DNA of 64,000 nt, from positions 4,209,987-4,273,986 of the forward strand of contig NZ_DS989904.1 in assembly GCF_000155595.1 (NCBI RefSeq). The letters run 5' to 3'. The notes beneath the pieces were generated by a model, which saw nothing but the letters and a program-made list of their open reading frames with translations, was not told the DNA's origin and ran no database searches. How positions within the stretch are numbered: position 1 is the first letter of the stretch; each line of letters opens with the position of its first letter. The stretch is from Synechococcus sp. PCC 7335 (GTDB lineage: Bacteria > Cyanobacteriota > Cyanobacteriia > Phormidesmidales > Phormidesmidaceae). Both the position numbers and the translations under genes were made by a program. Positions 27,196 to 37,500 of the stretch are shown here, in pieces.

Positions 27196-27231
27196 ATAGA
27201 CAACGGAAAAACTTCCGTTCCAGCGAGCTGT

Positions 27232-27840
27232 CTAGGCCTGACGAGAATAGTACTCGACCACTAGCAGCTCATTAATGTTCAAAGCAATCCATTCGCGTTC
27301 GATCACACCAGTGACCTTTGCTTCTAGCTTGCCCTTATCAAAATCTAAATGAGTTGGGATATTAGCTAAACCAGGAAACTCTAGGTTAGCGGTTACTAAC
27401 TTTTTAGAAGCTTCCTTACCCCGCACCCCGATAACATCACCAGGACGGCACTGATAACTGGGAATACTAACCACACGGCCATTGACCGTAATATGACCAT
27501 GATTGACAACCTGACGAGCAGCGGGAATGGTAGGTCCCATACCCAAACGAAAGATAGTGTTATCTAAACGCATCTCTAGCTGCTGTAGGATAACTTGTCC
27601 GGTGGAGCCTCCTGCTCTACGGGCCTTCTTCACATAGCGAAGAAGCTGGCGCTCGGTAACACCATAGTTGAAACGAAGCTTTTGCTTCTCTTCTAGACGA
27701 ATGGCATACTCAGATTTCTTTTTCCGAGCTTGGCCATGTTGTCCAGGGGGATACGCTTTCCGAGCCGATTTGCGGGTTAAACCCGGCAGGTCGCCTAAGC
27801 GGCGTACCACTCTTAGGCGAGGACCTCTATATCGGGACAT
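27232..27840 (-). CDS. rpsD: 30S ribosomal protein S4
   Basis: This 202-residue protein begins [20 protein letters not shown], as cyanobacterial and plastid S4 do. It contains [19 protein letters not shown] and the S4 RNA-binding domain ([36 protein letters not shown]). It ends in a short hydrophobic helix [16 protein letters not shown]4 nucleates assembly of the 16S 5' domain. It stands alone, with a strong hairpin terminator 37 bp downstream. Confidence 0.98.
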   Translation of the reverse strand: MSRYRGPRLRVVRRLGDLPGLTRKSARKAYPPGQHGQARKKKSEYAIRLEEKQKLRFNYGVTERQLLRYVKKARRAGGSTGQVILQQLEMRLDNTIFRLGMGPTIPAARQVVNHGHITVNGRVVSIPSYQCRPGDVIGVRGKEASKKLVTANLEFPGLANIPTHLDFDKGKLEAKVTGVIEREWIALNINELLVVEYYSRQA

Positions 27841-28054
27841 CTTGTCTCCAAAAGTATGTTTGCAGATCTCTCACTATACCTGAAAAATGCTGTAAAGAAA
27901 CCAGTTAATCAAGTAATTACAGTCAGTGGACCCTTTATGTAAAGTCTTTTTTGCGGTCAGTTCCTAGTTTAAAAGGTTAGACTAGGGCGCAGTTATGCCT
28001 ATGGTTCTACCTAGCGTTTGTCCTTAGCGTTTTTATCGTTCTAGTGCAGCCCCT

Positions 28055-30061
28055 ATGCAGCAAAATTTCCTTCGCCTTAAGACTTCCTCTCAGATTGTCA
28101 TCACTAGAAAAGTTGGCTGTAAAAAAGCTACGAAGCGGGCAATAGGCTCATTCTCAGCTAGTCTACTGGCAGCGGCCATGCTGATCGGAGGTACTTCTAG
28201 CCAAACGCCTGCGGTTGCACAAGCGCTTCCCCGAACCACTGATATGCCCAGTGAGCTGATGGCGCAGCTGCCTTCTGTAAGGTCCGAGGAGGAAGAGGAA
28301 GAGACGCTAGAGTACGGAGAGCTTCTCAACAAGATTGACAATGGCGAAGTGGAATCAGTTGAACTTGATCAGATTAATGGGATTGCTAGAGTTCAGCTAA
28401 AAGCCGCAGAAGCAGAAGCAGAACCTTTAGAAGTCAAGGTCTTTAGGAATGATCGTAACCTGGATCTGCAAGACAGGTTGAACGCGAATGACGTTGCCTG
28501 GGAGGTTACTCGCAACACCGACAGTAGTGCAGTGACCAGCCTGGTAACTACGGGTATCGTAGCGATGTTGGTAGTGTTTGCCATGCTTATGCTGCTGAGA
28601 CGCTCTGCTAGCTCTGGCGGGGGGGCTATGAGCTTTGGCCGCTCAAAAGCTAGATTTCAGATGGAAGCAAAAACTGGTGTGACCTTTGAAGACGTTGCTG
28701 GCATCAATGAGGCGAAAGAAGAGTTACAGGAAGTGGTGACGTTTCTGAAAAATCCTGAGCGATTTACAGCGATTGGTGCTCGCATCCCCAAAGGTGTTTT
28801 GCTAGTGGGTCCACCAGGGACAGGTAAGACGCTCCTTGCCAAGGCGATCGCGGGCGAAGCGGGGACACCTTTTTTCAGCATCTCTGGATCAGAATTTGTT
28901 GAAATGTTTGTGGGCGTAGGTGCTTCTCGGGTACGTGATCTGTTTAAAAAGGCTAAAGAGAATGCGCCCTGTATTGTCTTTATTGATGAAATTGATGCGG
29001 TAGGCCGTCAAAGAGGAACTGGCATCGGTGGCGGCAATGACGAGCGAGAGCAAACGCTGAACCAGTTGCTCACCGAAATGGATGGCTTTGAAGGCAATAG
29101 TGGCATCATTGTGATTGCGGCGACTAACCGGCCTGATGTTTTGGACTCTGCTCTACTGCGTCCAGGTCGTTTTGATCGGCAAGTAGCCGTCGATTTGCCA
29201 GGACTTAAAGGCCGACTGGGCATATTGGAAGTACATGCGCGCGATAAGAAAATTGCTGAAGACGTAGAGATGGATGCGATCGCCCGCCGAACCACTGGAT
29301 TTTCGGGTGCTCAGCTGGCAAATCTTCTCAACGAAGCTGCGATTCTTACGGCTAGGCGGCGCAAAGATGCCGTCACGATGCTCGAAGTCAATGATGCAAT
29401 TGACCGACTTACCATTGGACTAAGCCTTAATCCGCTGATGGACAGTAAGAAAAAAAGACTACTGGCTTATCACGAGGTCGGCCATGCCCTTATCGGCTCT
29501 CTTAGCAAGTACGGTGGATTGCTCAACAAAGTAACCATCATTCCACGCTCTGGGGGTATTGGTGGTTTTGCCAGCTTCGCTGTTCAAGAAGATCGATTAG
29601 ATAGCGAGTTTCTAAGATCCTACGGTGAGATTATTGATGATCTGGTGATGTCACTTGGAGGCCGGGCTGCTGAAGAAGTTATCTTCGGGGAAGCAGAAGT
29701 CACTTCTGGAGCCTCTAGTGACATTCGCTATGTCAGCAAGCTAGTCAAAGATATGGTAACTAACTATGGAATGGCAGCTCTATCACCTAAAGATGACTCA
29801 AAAGCAGCAGTGCGCACCGACATTATGGGTGGTGGCGAAGAATATTCTGACGAGTTAGCTGCTGAAATCGACGATAGGATGAGAGAGATTTCTCAAGAAT
29901 GCCTAGATAAGGCTAGAAAGATCATCAGTGATAACCGAGTATTAGTCGATCGGCTAGTGGATATCCTAATTGAGAAGGAAACGCTAGAGGGCGATGAGTT
30001 TCGAGACATCGTCAGCGAATACATTACGCTTCCTCAAAAGGAGGAAGTTAAGATTGGCTAG
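28055..30061 (+). CDS. ftsH: ATP-dependent zinc metalloprotease FtsH
   Basis: A membrane-bound AAA+ protease; cyanobacterial copies help in photosystem II repair and stress. The first 55 residues resemble a signal peptide (hydrophobic [12 protein letters not shown], then VAQA). An acidic Glu run (about residue 75) and a lumen- or periplasm-facing domain follow, then a membrane segment (about residues 162-180), Walker A GPPGTGKT (about 252), Walker B IVFIDEID (about 307), the second region of homology TNRPDVLD, and the zinc site HEVGH (about 472) in place of the commoner HEAGH. Length 668 is normal. Cyanobacteria have several paralogues; I cannot say which this is. The gene is flanked by convergent genes, and a hairpin follows it. 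Confidence 0.95.
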   Translation: MQQNFLRLKTSSQIVITRKVGCKKATKRAIGSFSASLLAAAMLIGGTSSQTPAVAQALPRTTDMPSELMAQLPSVRSEEEEEETLEYGELLNKIDNGEVESVELDQINGIARVQLKAAEAEAEPLEVKVFRNDRNLDLQDRLNANDVAWEVTRNTDSSAVTSLVTTGIVAMLVVFAMLMLLRRSASSGGGAMSFGRSKARFQMEAKTGVTFEDVAGINEAKEELQEVVTFLKNPERFTAIGARIPKGVLLVGPPGTGKTLLAKAIAGEAGTPFFSISGSEFVEMFVGVGASRVRDLFKKAKENAPCIVFIDEIDAVGRQRGTGIGGGNDEREQTLNQLLTEMDGFEGNSGIIVIAATNRPDVLDSALLRPGRFDRQVAVDLPGLKGRLGILEVHARDKKIAEDVEMDAIARRTTGFSGAQLANLLNEAAILTARRRKDAVTMLEVNDAIDRLTIGLSLNPLMDSKKKRLLAYHEVGHALIGSLSKYGGLLNKVTIIPRSGGIGGFASFAVQEDRLDSEFLRSYGEIIDDLVMSLGGRAAEEVIFGEAEVTSGASSDIRYVSKLVKDMVTNYGMAALSPKDDSKAAVRTDIMGGGEEYSDELAAEIDDRMREISQECLDKARKIISDNRVLVDRLVDILIEKETLEGDEFRDIVSEYITLPQKEEVKIG

Positions 30062-30070
30062 CACTGAATA

Positions 30071-30103
30071 AGACCTCTGCAGAGGTTAGTCCTGTAGAGG
30101 TCT
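30071..30103 (+). terminator. Hairpin downstream of ftsH
   Basis: AGACCTCT (30071-30078) pairs exactly with AGAGGTCT (30096-30103). An alternative palindrome CCTCTGCAGAGG nests at the left arm. There is no T run, so function as a terminator is only probable. Confidence 0.5.
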
Positions 30104-30247
30104 GGTATTAGAGATCTATTATCGGTCCTGCTATAAGAACTCTGGTTGAAAGTGTAGGGCTTGCTTAGCAAAGTCATTAGGTGACGCTTAACAAAGATGT
30201 CATAGAGACAACTTGGACAACTTAGCGAGTAGCGAGCTGATGAATCC

Positions 30248-30913
30248 CTACCGTTGACCATCAGCCATTGCTTGCAAGACTAAACCCGGGTCTACCCAAT
30301 CATCTTGATAGCGCATTCCCCAGTGAAGGTGTGGCCCCGTAGTTCGACCGGTCATACCTACTCTACCGATGCGATCGCCTGTGTATAGTTGCTGCCCTTC
30401 TACTAGCCGCACACCTCCTGGACCGTCTAAAAAGACTTTGCGCCCTCGTTCTTTTTTCACATAGCCTTGCATATGACAATATATATGAGTCCAATCGCCC
30501 GAACTGATCACAACTGATGTTCCACAAGCGCTATCGTCGGACACTTCTACTACATGGCCTTCCCACCAGTTGCGAATATAGCTTCCAGTTGGGGCGGCGA
30601 TATCGATACCGTAGTGAAAACCAGAATCCCTATAGCCGTAGGGAGAAGTGTAGGCCTGAAAGTTTTCAACTGGAAAAGACGCAATTTGCCAGGGCTCACT
30701 CGCTCTAGCGATTTGAGCATCCGGAACAGCTACGGCTGCTTGCCTTAAAGTCTGGGGTACTAGTTCACCTGCACCAGCTAGTAACACTCCAATAGCTAGT
30801 AGCAAACTACTTAAGATAGCTTTTCGTCGGCGAGAAAATCGCTGCACAGAAAGCCATCTACCGGAAAACGGTCTCCAGTTTGAGCATAGAGAGGCAAGGA
30901 AGTGTCGCTTCAT
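30248..30913 (-). CDS. M23 family metallopeptidase
   Basis: A 221-residue cell-envelope hydrolase-like protein. A basic N-terminus and a hydrophobic segment (about residues 34-50, SSLLLAIGVLLAGAG) act as signal or anchor. The lysostaphin/LytM-type domain shows TSPYGYRDSGFHYGIDIAAP (zinc His and Asp, about residue 100), THIYCHMQGYV and PHLHWGMR (about residue 196), so all usual zinc ligands are present. M23 enzymes cut peptidoglycan cross-links; the exact target is unknown. It faces ftsH convergently. Confidence 0.88.
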   Translation of the reverse strand: MKRHFLASLCSNWRPFSGRWLSVQRFSRRRKAILSSLLLAIGVLLAGAGELVPQTLRQAAVAVPDAQIARASEPWQIASFPVENFQAYTSPYGYRDSGFHYGIDIAAPTGSYIRNWWEGHVVEVSDDSACGTSVVISSGDWTHIYCHMQGYVKKERGRKVFLDGPGGVRLVEGQQLYTGDRIGRVGMTGRTTGPHLHWGMRYQDDWVDPGLVLQAMADGQR

Positions 30914-31219
30914 ACAAAGAACAATGGGTTGTACGGGACATAGAACCTATGTATTTACACTGAAAGAAATCATACTTCCAACACTGCAATCACTCTGTCA
31001 AAAGACTGAAGTTATAGGGTTCATCGGGCTTAGCTTCTAATGTTAATGTACCCGAAACATTCGGCGTAATAGGAAATGCTACCATCTACATAAGTATTAT
31101 CAATGCAACTTTTGCATACTGATTAAGAAAAGCTGATGAGTCATCTAATCAGATGGTAGGATTAGATACAGTGCTATTTTTAGTCAGTAGAACCAGTGTC
31201 TAGATCTACACGTGTCCAC
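30914..31219. other. Intergenic region between the M23 peptidase and the GAF kinase
   Basis: This 306-bp AT-rich gap holds 8-bp inverted arms TACCATCT (31080-31087) and AGATGGTA (31151-31158) separated by 63 bases. No gene or clear terminator is seen. Confidence 0.4.
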
Positions 31220-34027
31220 CTACACAGCAGTGGATGTCAGCTGTCTAGTTTTTTTGATTAGCTGTTTAGGATCGATCGGTTTATCTAAAGTGTCGTGATG
31301 AGCGATGTGCGAAGACTGAGATGCTGATTGACTCAGCAGAGCTAATACTCTAGTGCCTGCGGCCATAATCGATTGTTCTATCTCTTTAATCTTGGCTTGT
31401 TGATGGCTGAAGAGCGACAGATCAGCAATTAGCAGTGCAGGTTTCAAAAGTGCTATTTGAGTCGCGATACCGTCAACGGGCGTTAGCCAAATCACTTCAT
31501 AGCCATCTGCTGTTAATAGCTCGCAGATAATAACAGCGCTGTTTTCTTCAGTCTCTAGCAAAAGTACGACTGGCTTGGTAATTCGATCTAGAGTAGAAGG
31601 CACATGGTAGCGACTATCCGAGGTTGGCTGTGACTGTATTGGCAAGCTCACTATAAAAGTAGATCCTTTGCCAACCGTCGATATCACCTGAATGGTGCCA
31701 TTGTGCAGTTCAACCAAGTGCTTGGTCATCGCTAATCCTAGTCCTGTTCCTGCATACTGGCGCTGGAAGGGAGATTCTAGCTGCTTAAACTTCTCAAACA
31801 TGAACTTTTGTTGTGACTCAGGAATCCCAATGCCCGTATCTTCTACCTGAAGCAGAATACTATCTAACTCTTTTTGTACCCGCAGAGTTATCTCTCCGCC
31901 AGCAGGCGTGAACTTAATGGCGTTGTTAACTAAGTTGGAAAGGATCTGCTCTATTCGCTTGGAATCAGCACGAAAGTTTTCAACCTCAGGACTGAGAACA
32001 CAGTCGACACTCAAAGACACATCATGATTTTTCGCATCCTCTTGATATCGAGTAGCCACTGAGCGCACTAGATTAGATAGAGGGAAGTTGCTGACGTTAA
32101 GTAGCGATCGCCCCGACTCTACCTTGGCAAATTCCAAGATATCGTTGATAACCGTTAGGAGGTGCTCACCGCTGCGATTGATTGTCTCTAGATAGCTACG
32201 CTGACGTTCGCTCAGCTCCCCAAAGGACCATCGTAATAACGTTGCTGACATACCGATGATATAGGTCAAAGGAGTACGGAGCTCGTGGCTCATGGTCGAG
32301 AGAAACTCTACTTTAGTGCGATCAGCGGCGGTAGCGGCAGATAATGCATCCCGCAAGCTCTGGGTACGCTCTATGACACAGCTTTCTAAACTTACTTTTT
32401 GCTGTTGTAGCTGTTCATATAAAGAGGCTTGCTCGATTGCAACTGCTAGGTGCTCAGCAATATGCTGCAAAAAGACAGTTTCTGTTTCTTGCCAGTGGCG
32501 ATAGTCTCTACACTGATGGACAATCAGCAGTCCCCATAGCTGCTCTTTAACAAGAATGGGGACAATAATCTTGGACTTAACGTGCGCCTGATGCAAGAAA
32601 TCGAGTAAACAGCTTTCGTTTGCATACTTTTCATCCACATTATCGACAGCAATAGGCTGACCCGCCAAATAGCGTAAATAGTTAGGTGGAGTAGAGTAAA
32701 AGCAGCTTTCTTCGGCAAAATTTAAGACAGAAGAGATTTCTTCTGAGCGCCTAGACTCGTAGGTTACTTGTCCCATGTGCGACTGCTGGCCAATAACATC
32801 GTCGCTAGTTTGACCACTACCTACCTGGTTAGTAGGCTCCGAACGCTGAGAAGCATATTCGTCTGTGGATTTGATCAGGCGACTAGCTAGAGGGTTTAGG
32901 CTGTCCAATTCAGCCAGTCTTGGGATGGTCTTAGCTATAGGCTGATGACTAGATCTAGGTTGTACGGCGGCTTTAGAGTCATCTGTAGAATTGAACTGGT
33001 AGAGCACTAACCTATCGGCAGACAAAAACTCACGAACCTGAGCTACCGTCGTTTCTAGAATGGACGATAAATCTAGACTGTGGCGAATGTGATTGATTAC
33101 CTGATTGAGCAGCAAACTTTGCTCAATCTCATTTTTGAGGGTAGTGGGTCGTTCTGTTTGACGATCACCTTCTGGTGAAGTCGCAAGATCCTTTGCCCAT
33201 GATAGGAAAAAGGTTTCTTGCAATGGACGTTTGGAGTTTTTCTCTTCGAGAAGATGAGAATTGTCCGTATGTTGGAAGCTGATTTTATGTTGAGCGGTTT
33301 TATGTTGAACGGTTTGAGACTGAGCAATTTTAGCTGTGGAGCCAGGCTGTAGTTTCGTCATAAGTTCCTCAATTATGGTGCTGTCGAGGGTGAGATTGAC
33401 AAGGTATCGGTTAGCCTTTGGCGAGCTATCTTTTGCAGTATGAAAGTTCGAATTATGAAGTTTGGCTGCGGGTTCTAACTGTTCGCTTTCGGCCTTAGGG
33501 TTTGAAAAAGACGCTTGAAACAACAGGGTATGATCATCATACGGAGCATGGTGAATATTAGACTGCCGTTGCGACAAGGGTAGTGAATTTAACGAAGCGT
33601 GATAAGCATCATTTGGAAGATGAGCTTGCTCTATAGCGGCATTAGATACACTACTAGAGGCGTTGCCATCTGCTAGGTGATGAATAGAGGCATTTGCGTC
33701 ACTATTATTATTTGGGGCTGAAGAAACCAGCGGCGTAGCAGTTAGCAGCACGTTTAGAGTCGGCGATCGCATCAGAACAAAGTCTGTACGTTGAAGATCA
33801 GCGACAAAACTACTGTTGTCTGTCTTGCCTGCCTGCGCTTGACCTGACCGCGAAGCCTGCTCATGTGAATTGACGACAATATGCTTAGCAACCTGGGTCG
33901 GTGTCACCGACTCAGGCGTTGTCACCGACTCAAAGAAATGTCCTTGGTTAATCAAAGATTCTCTCAGGCGCAGATAGGCCCTGACAGAAAACTTCTGATT
34001 AGCAATGGAAGAGTAGGGAGTTTGCAT
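31220..34027 (-). CDS. GAF domain histidine kinase with C-terminal receiver-like domain (CikA-like)
   Basis: A 935-residue soluble sensor kinase. Residues 1 to about 290 are Ser/His/Gln/Asn-rich with no recognised fold and contain short internal duplications. A GAF domain spans about 310-520 (SADRLVLYQF ... KSKIIVPILVKEQLWGLLIVH), interrupted by about 90 polar residues. The kinase core has FLSTMSHELRTPLTYIIGMS (His near 580), NNAIKFTPAGG, DTGIGIP and GTGLGLAMTK. The C-terminal 115 residues are receiver-like: the Asp (LLIADLSL) and Lys (LDKP) positions are kept, but the acidic pair is Glu-Thr. GAF-kinase-pseudoreceiver order and the H-box context resemble circadian input kinase CikA. The identity is probable, not proven. 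No chromophore Cys is obvious. Confidence 0.7.
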   Translation of the reverse strand: MQTPYSSIANQKFSVRAYLRLRESLINQGHFFESVTTPESVTPTQVAKHIVVNSHEQASRSGQAQAGKTDNSSFVADLQRTDFVLMRSPTLNVLLTATPLVSSAPNNNSDANASIHHLADGNASSSVSNAAIEQAHLPNDAYHASLNSLPLSQRQSNIHHAPYDDHTLLFQASFSNPKAESEQLEPAAKLHNSNFHTAKDSSPKANRYLVNLTLDSTIIEELMTKLQPGSTAKIAQSQTVQHKTAQHKISFQHTDNSHLLEEKNSKRPLQETFFLSWAKDLATSPEGDRQTERPTTLKNEIEQSLLLNQVINHIRHSLDLSSILETTVAQVREFLSADRLVLYQFNSTDDSKAAVQPRSSHQPIAKTIPRLAELDSLNPLASRLIKSTDEYASQRSEPTNQVGSGQTSDDVIGQQSHMGQVTYESRRSEEISSVLNFAEESCFYSTPPNYLRYLAGQPIAVDNVDEKYANESCLLDFLHQAHVKSKIIVPILVKEQLWGLLIVHQCRDYRHWQETETVFLQHIAEHLAVAIEQASLYEQLQQQKVSLESCVIERTQSLRDALSAATAADRTKVEFLSTMSHELRTPLTYIIGMSATLLRWSFGELSERQRSYLETINRSGEHLLTVINDILEFAKVESGRSLLNVSNFPLSNLVRSVATRYQEDAKNHDVSLSVDCVLSPEVENFRADSKRIEQILSNLVNNAIKFTPAGGEITLRVQKELDSILLQVEDTGIGIPESQQKFMFEKFKQLESPFQRQYAGTGLGLAMTKHLVELHNGTIQVISTVGKGSTFIVSLPIQSQPTSDSRYHVPSTLDRITKPVVLLLETEENSAVIICELLTADGYEVIWLTPVDGIATQIALLKPALLIADLSLFSHQQAKIKEIEQSIMAAGTRVLALLSQSASQSSHIAHHDTLDKPIDPKQLIKKTRQLTSTAV
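33283..33312. repeat. 15-bp in-frame duplication in the kinase N-terminus
   Basis: Copies 33283-33297 and 33298-33312 differ at one base and encode a repeated five-residue unit (KTAQH-type). A looser 18-bp duplication at 33900-33935 encodes ESVTTP/ESVTPT. Confidence 0.75.
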
Positions 34028-34589
34028 TACTTAAGGAGCAACCAGAGAGCATGTGCAAAACGAAATAAGCACAATGTAAAGATGGGAGGAAGCGGTATCA
34101 AGACTGTGATCGAACCGAGACCAATAGAGAACCGCAGACTGATAGCTATAAGAGGTGAGCCTCAAAAGAACTGGAATTTATCGTCAGCTTAGTATATGGA
34201 CGCAAATAGCCGGACAGTCGCCAGTAGACAGGAGTACTGCTGTGCAGTCAAAAGCCTTTTGATCGATAAAATCTTTTCCTAACAGCATTCAAATGTTGTA
34301 TGCAAGTATGAAGCGTGTTCTGAAGTACGAAAAAAGTTTTGCTTTATATTCCTAAAATAAAAAAGATTAAAGTACAAAAGCCAACCAAAATGAAGTGATA
34401 AAGATGGTGTTTGAGTAGACCTATTCAACAGTTTAGCTGTAGACGCCTGTTAGCTAGAGACTTTTATTAGTTTGAATTTTTATTAGTTTGAACTTTTATT
34501 AGAGCCTTAGCTTGGTACTTGCCAGAAGAATAACGCGAGTTTATCTATAATCTGTGTTATTTCCTAGTTCTTTAACATTTCAGATTTCT
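34028..34589. other. Divergent intergenic region between the GAF kinase and cobN
   Basis: This 562-bp AT-rich gap should carry promoters for both genes. It contains a 16-bp tandem repeat (34461-34506). No B12 box, tRNA or convincing small gene was found; a 103-codon frame overlapping the kinase start has no coding features. Confidence 0.5.
34461..34506. repeat. 16-bp tandem repeat, about 2.7 copies (cttttattagtttgaa)
   Basis: Units start at 34461, 34477 and 34493; the last is partial. They lie roughly 85-130 bp before the chosen cobN start. Confidence 0.85.
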
Positions 34590-37500
34590 ATGCATCGATT
34601 AGCAGCTACGCCAGGCGGTTGGGACAACACAAAAGAGGGTGTCATTTATATTGAACAGGCACCTGCCCCAATTGTTTTATTGACAGCAGCTGACACAGAT
34701 ATTTCTACATTAAATCAGGTTCTAGATAGGCTGCCTAAAGGATTTGAAGAAATTCGTGCACTCAACTTACTTCAGCTTCAGCAGCAGCTTACTATCGATA
34801 CTTATGCAGAGACGGTCCTAAGACACGCACGTGTGATCATTGTCAGAATTTTAGGCGGACGTTCCTATTGGTCGTATGGCTTAGAAGTACTAAAAGAAAC
34901 AGTATCCCTTACAGGCGCTAGCCTGATTGTGATGCCAGGGGATGATAAGCCAGATCTAGATTTGATGAGTCATTCTACAGTTGCCTTATCGGTTGTCAAC
35001 CGCTTGTGGCAGTACTTTACTGAAGGTGGTATCGACAACCTATGCTATGGGTTAATGTACGCTAGCGATTGCACCCTATCAACTAACTACAACCCTTCCT
35101 CTCCCCAAGCAGTAGCTAAGGTAGGTATATATACCCCTACTATCGTCCAAGAGACCAAAAAAAAGACCGATACAAAGGGATACAAAAAGTCAGATCTATA
35201 TACAGACATACAAGTAAAGTTAAAGTCTCTAAACTCTTTACAATCATCGCAAAAAACAACTTCTAAATTAACTTTTGAGAACATCTCTAACTTGTTTCAA
35301 AGCATCTCTAATTTGACAGATGAAAGTAGCTTCTCGTCACTGAGCGATACAAAGTTATTTAATAAAAGTGAGGATTTTTCACCCTTTAAAAGCAATGATC
35401 GAATTCTCTTACCTTCACTAGAAGCGGATTCAAGAAAATCTAAACTAACTGCCTTGGTTGGAGTTATTTTCTACAGGGCCCACTATCTATCAGGGGATAC
35501 TAAAACGATCGACATGATCGCCGCTGCGCTTGCCAAGCGTAACCTAGTCCCTGTTCCTATCTATGTCTCCTCACTCAAAGAATTGGAGGTTCAACAGGCG
35601 ATCCTTCGCTGTTGTCAATCCAAAGATGGACATCAGTCAATCGATTTAGTCTTGAACACAACTAGCTTTGCAATCACCAGCTTCCAACAAACTAGCTTTG
35701 CAAGTGCTGCTTTAAAGCCGTCCACCTCAAGCACATCATCATTGAGCGTACCCTCCCTCTGGCAGCAGCTAGATATTCCGGTTCTTCAGGTAATTTGTAG
35801 TGGTAGCTCGCATGACTATTGGCAGAGCCACACTCAAGGGCTTACGCCTCGAGATATTGCGATGAATGTGGCCCTGCCGGAGGTAGATGGACGGGTAATT
35901 ACCCGAGCAGTTTCCTTCAAAGGAGCTGAGCAAGAAGAGAGACCAGAAGGATGCAAAGCACTTAGAAACCAGTTGCAGACGGATGTGGTCGCTTATCAAG
36001 CAAAGCATGATCGCATTGATTTTGTTGCAGACTTAGCGCTCAAATGGGTTCAGCTACGCCGCGTGCCGGTTCAAGATCGCAAAGTTGCACTGATATTGGC
36101 CAACTATCCTAACCGAGATGGACGGATGGCGAACGGAGTAGGGCTAGATACGCCCGCGAGCTGTCTAGAAATATTGCGATCGCTTCAGCAAGCAGGCTAT
36201 ACCGTCACCGATCTGCCCAAAACGGGAGACGACCTGATGGCCAGGTTGGCAGCAGGTGTTACGAATGACCCAGAAGGATTTGGATTAGTACCGATTGACC
36301 AGTCACTCTCATTAGAGAGCTATCAGAGTTTTTTTCAGACCTTATCTTCAGCGGTGCAAGCGGGCATCACTAGCCGATGGGGCGAGCCTCGCATAGAGTG
36401 GCAGCGCTTCAATCACGCTCAAGTAGAAGAAATCGACTGTTTGCCGATTTCAGGTATTCAGTTTGGCAATATTTTTGTTGGCATCCAGCCTAGTCGAGGC
36501 TATGACATTGATCCAACGCTGAACTATCATGCGCCAGACTTAGCGCCTACTCATGCCTATCTAGGGTTTTATCACTGGCTACGGGCTCACTTTAGTGCGC
36601 AGGCGATAGTGCATGTCGGCAAACATGGCAATTTAGAATGGCTACCCGGTAAGGGAATCGCCCTTTCATCCGATTGCTATCCAGAAGCGGCCTTCGGACC
36701 CGTACCCCATTTCTATCCCTTCATCGTGAATGACCCTGGAGAAGGCGCCCAGGCAAAACGACGAGCTAGCGCTGTGATTTTAGATCATCTAACGCCGCCA
36801 ATGACACGCGCTGAGCTATATGGCCCCTTACAGCAATTAGAAAGTTTGGTCGACGAATATTACGAAGCTCAAAACCTAGACCCGACTCGGTTAAAGATCA
36901 TCGGTCCCAAGATTGTCGATCTGCTGCTCGATACTCAGCTTCAGCAAGATCTGAAGTTGTCTATGATCCAAACATCAGAGCCGCCAATAGATAGTCAACC
37001 CTTAGATCAATCACCTGATTTACAGACATGGCTACCCCAAATTGATGGCTATCTTTGTGAACTTAAAGAGGCTCAGATTCGTGATGGGCTACATATCTTG
37101 GGCCAATGCCCAACCGGCAATCAGCTTCGAGATTTGATTGTGGCGATCGCCCGCCATCCAAACGCAGAACACTTAGGACTTAGTCGGGCGATCGCCCAAA
37201 GCTGGGGCCTTGATCTCGATCCGCTAACTGAGGATCTTGGCACTGCCCACCATTCAACCCTGCCTCAGACTAGAAGCTGCCGTACCATCGGCGATGTGGT
37301 TGAACAGATAGAAATCTACGCAGCTGATCTAGTCGGTCAGCTGCTCGACTCTGATCGTAGTTTTTCTGATTTTGCTCCGCCGCTCAAAGCTAGCCTCTGC
37401 TGGATTGCAGATACTCTACTCCCCAACCTTCGCCAAACTACCCAAGAACTCACCCATCTGCTTCATGGACTTGAAGGCGGCTATGTTCCCAGTGGACCTG

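Noticed and set aside
31080-31158. Inverted 8-bp arms as a mobile-element end or terminator
   Set aside because: The arms are short and 63 bases apart, with no T run, no target duplication and no transposase nearby.
33881-34192. 103-codon plus-strand frame over the start of the GAF kinase gene
   Set aside because: It is antisense to a well-supported start and its composition follows the repeats in that gene.
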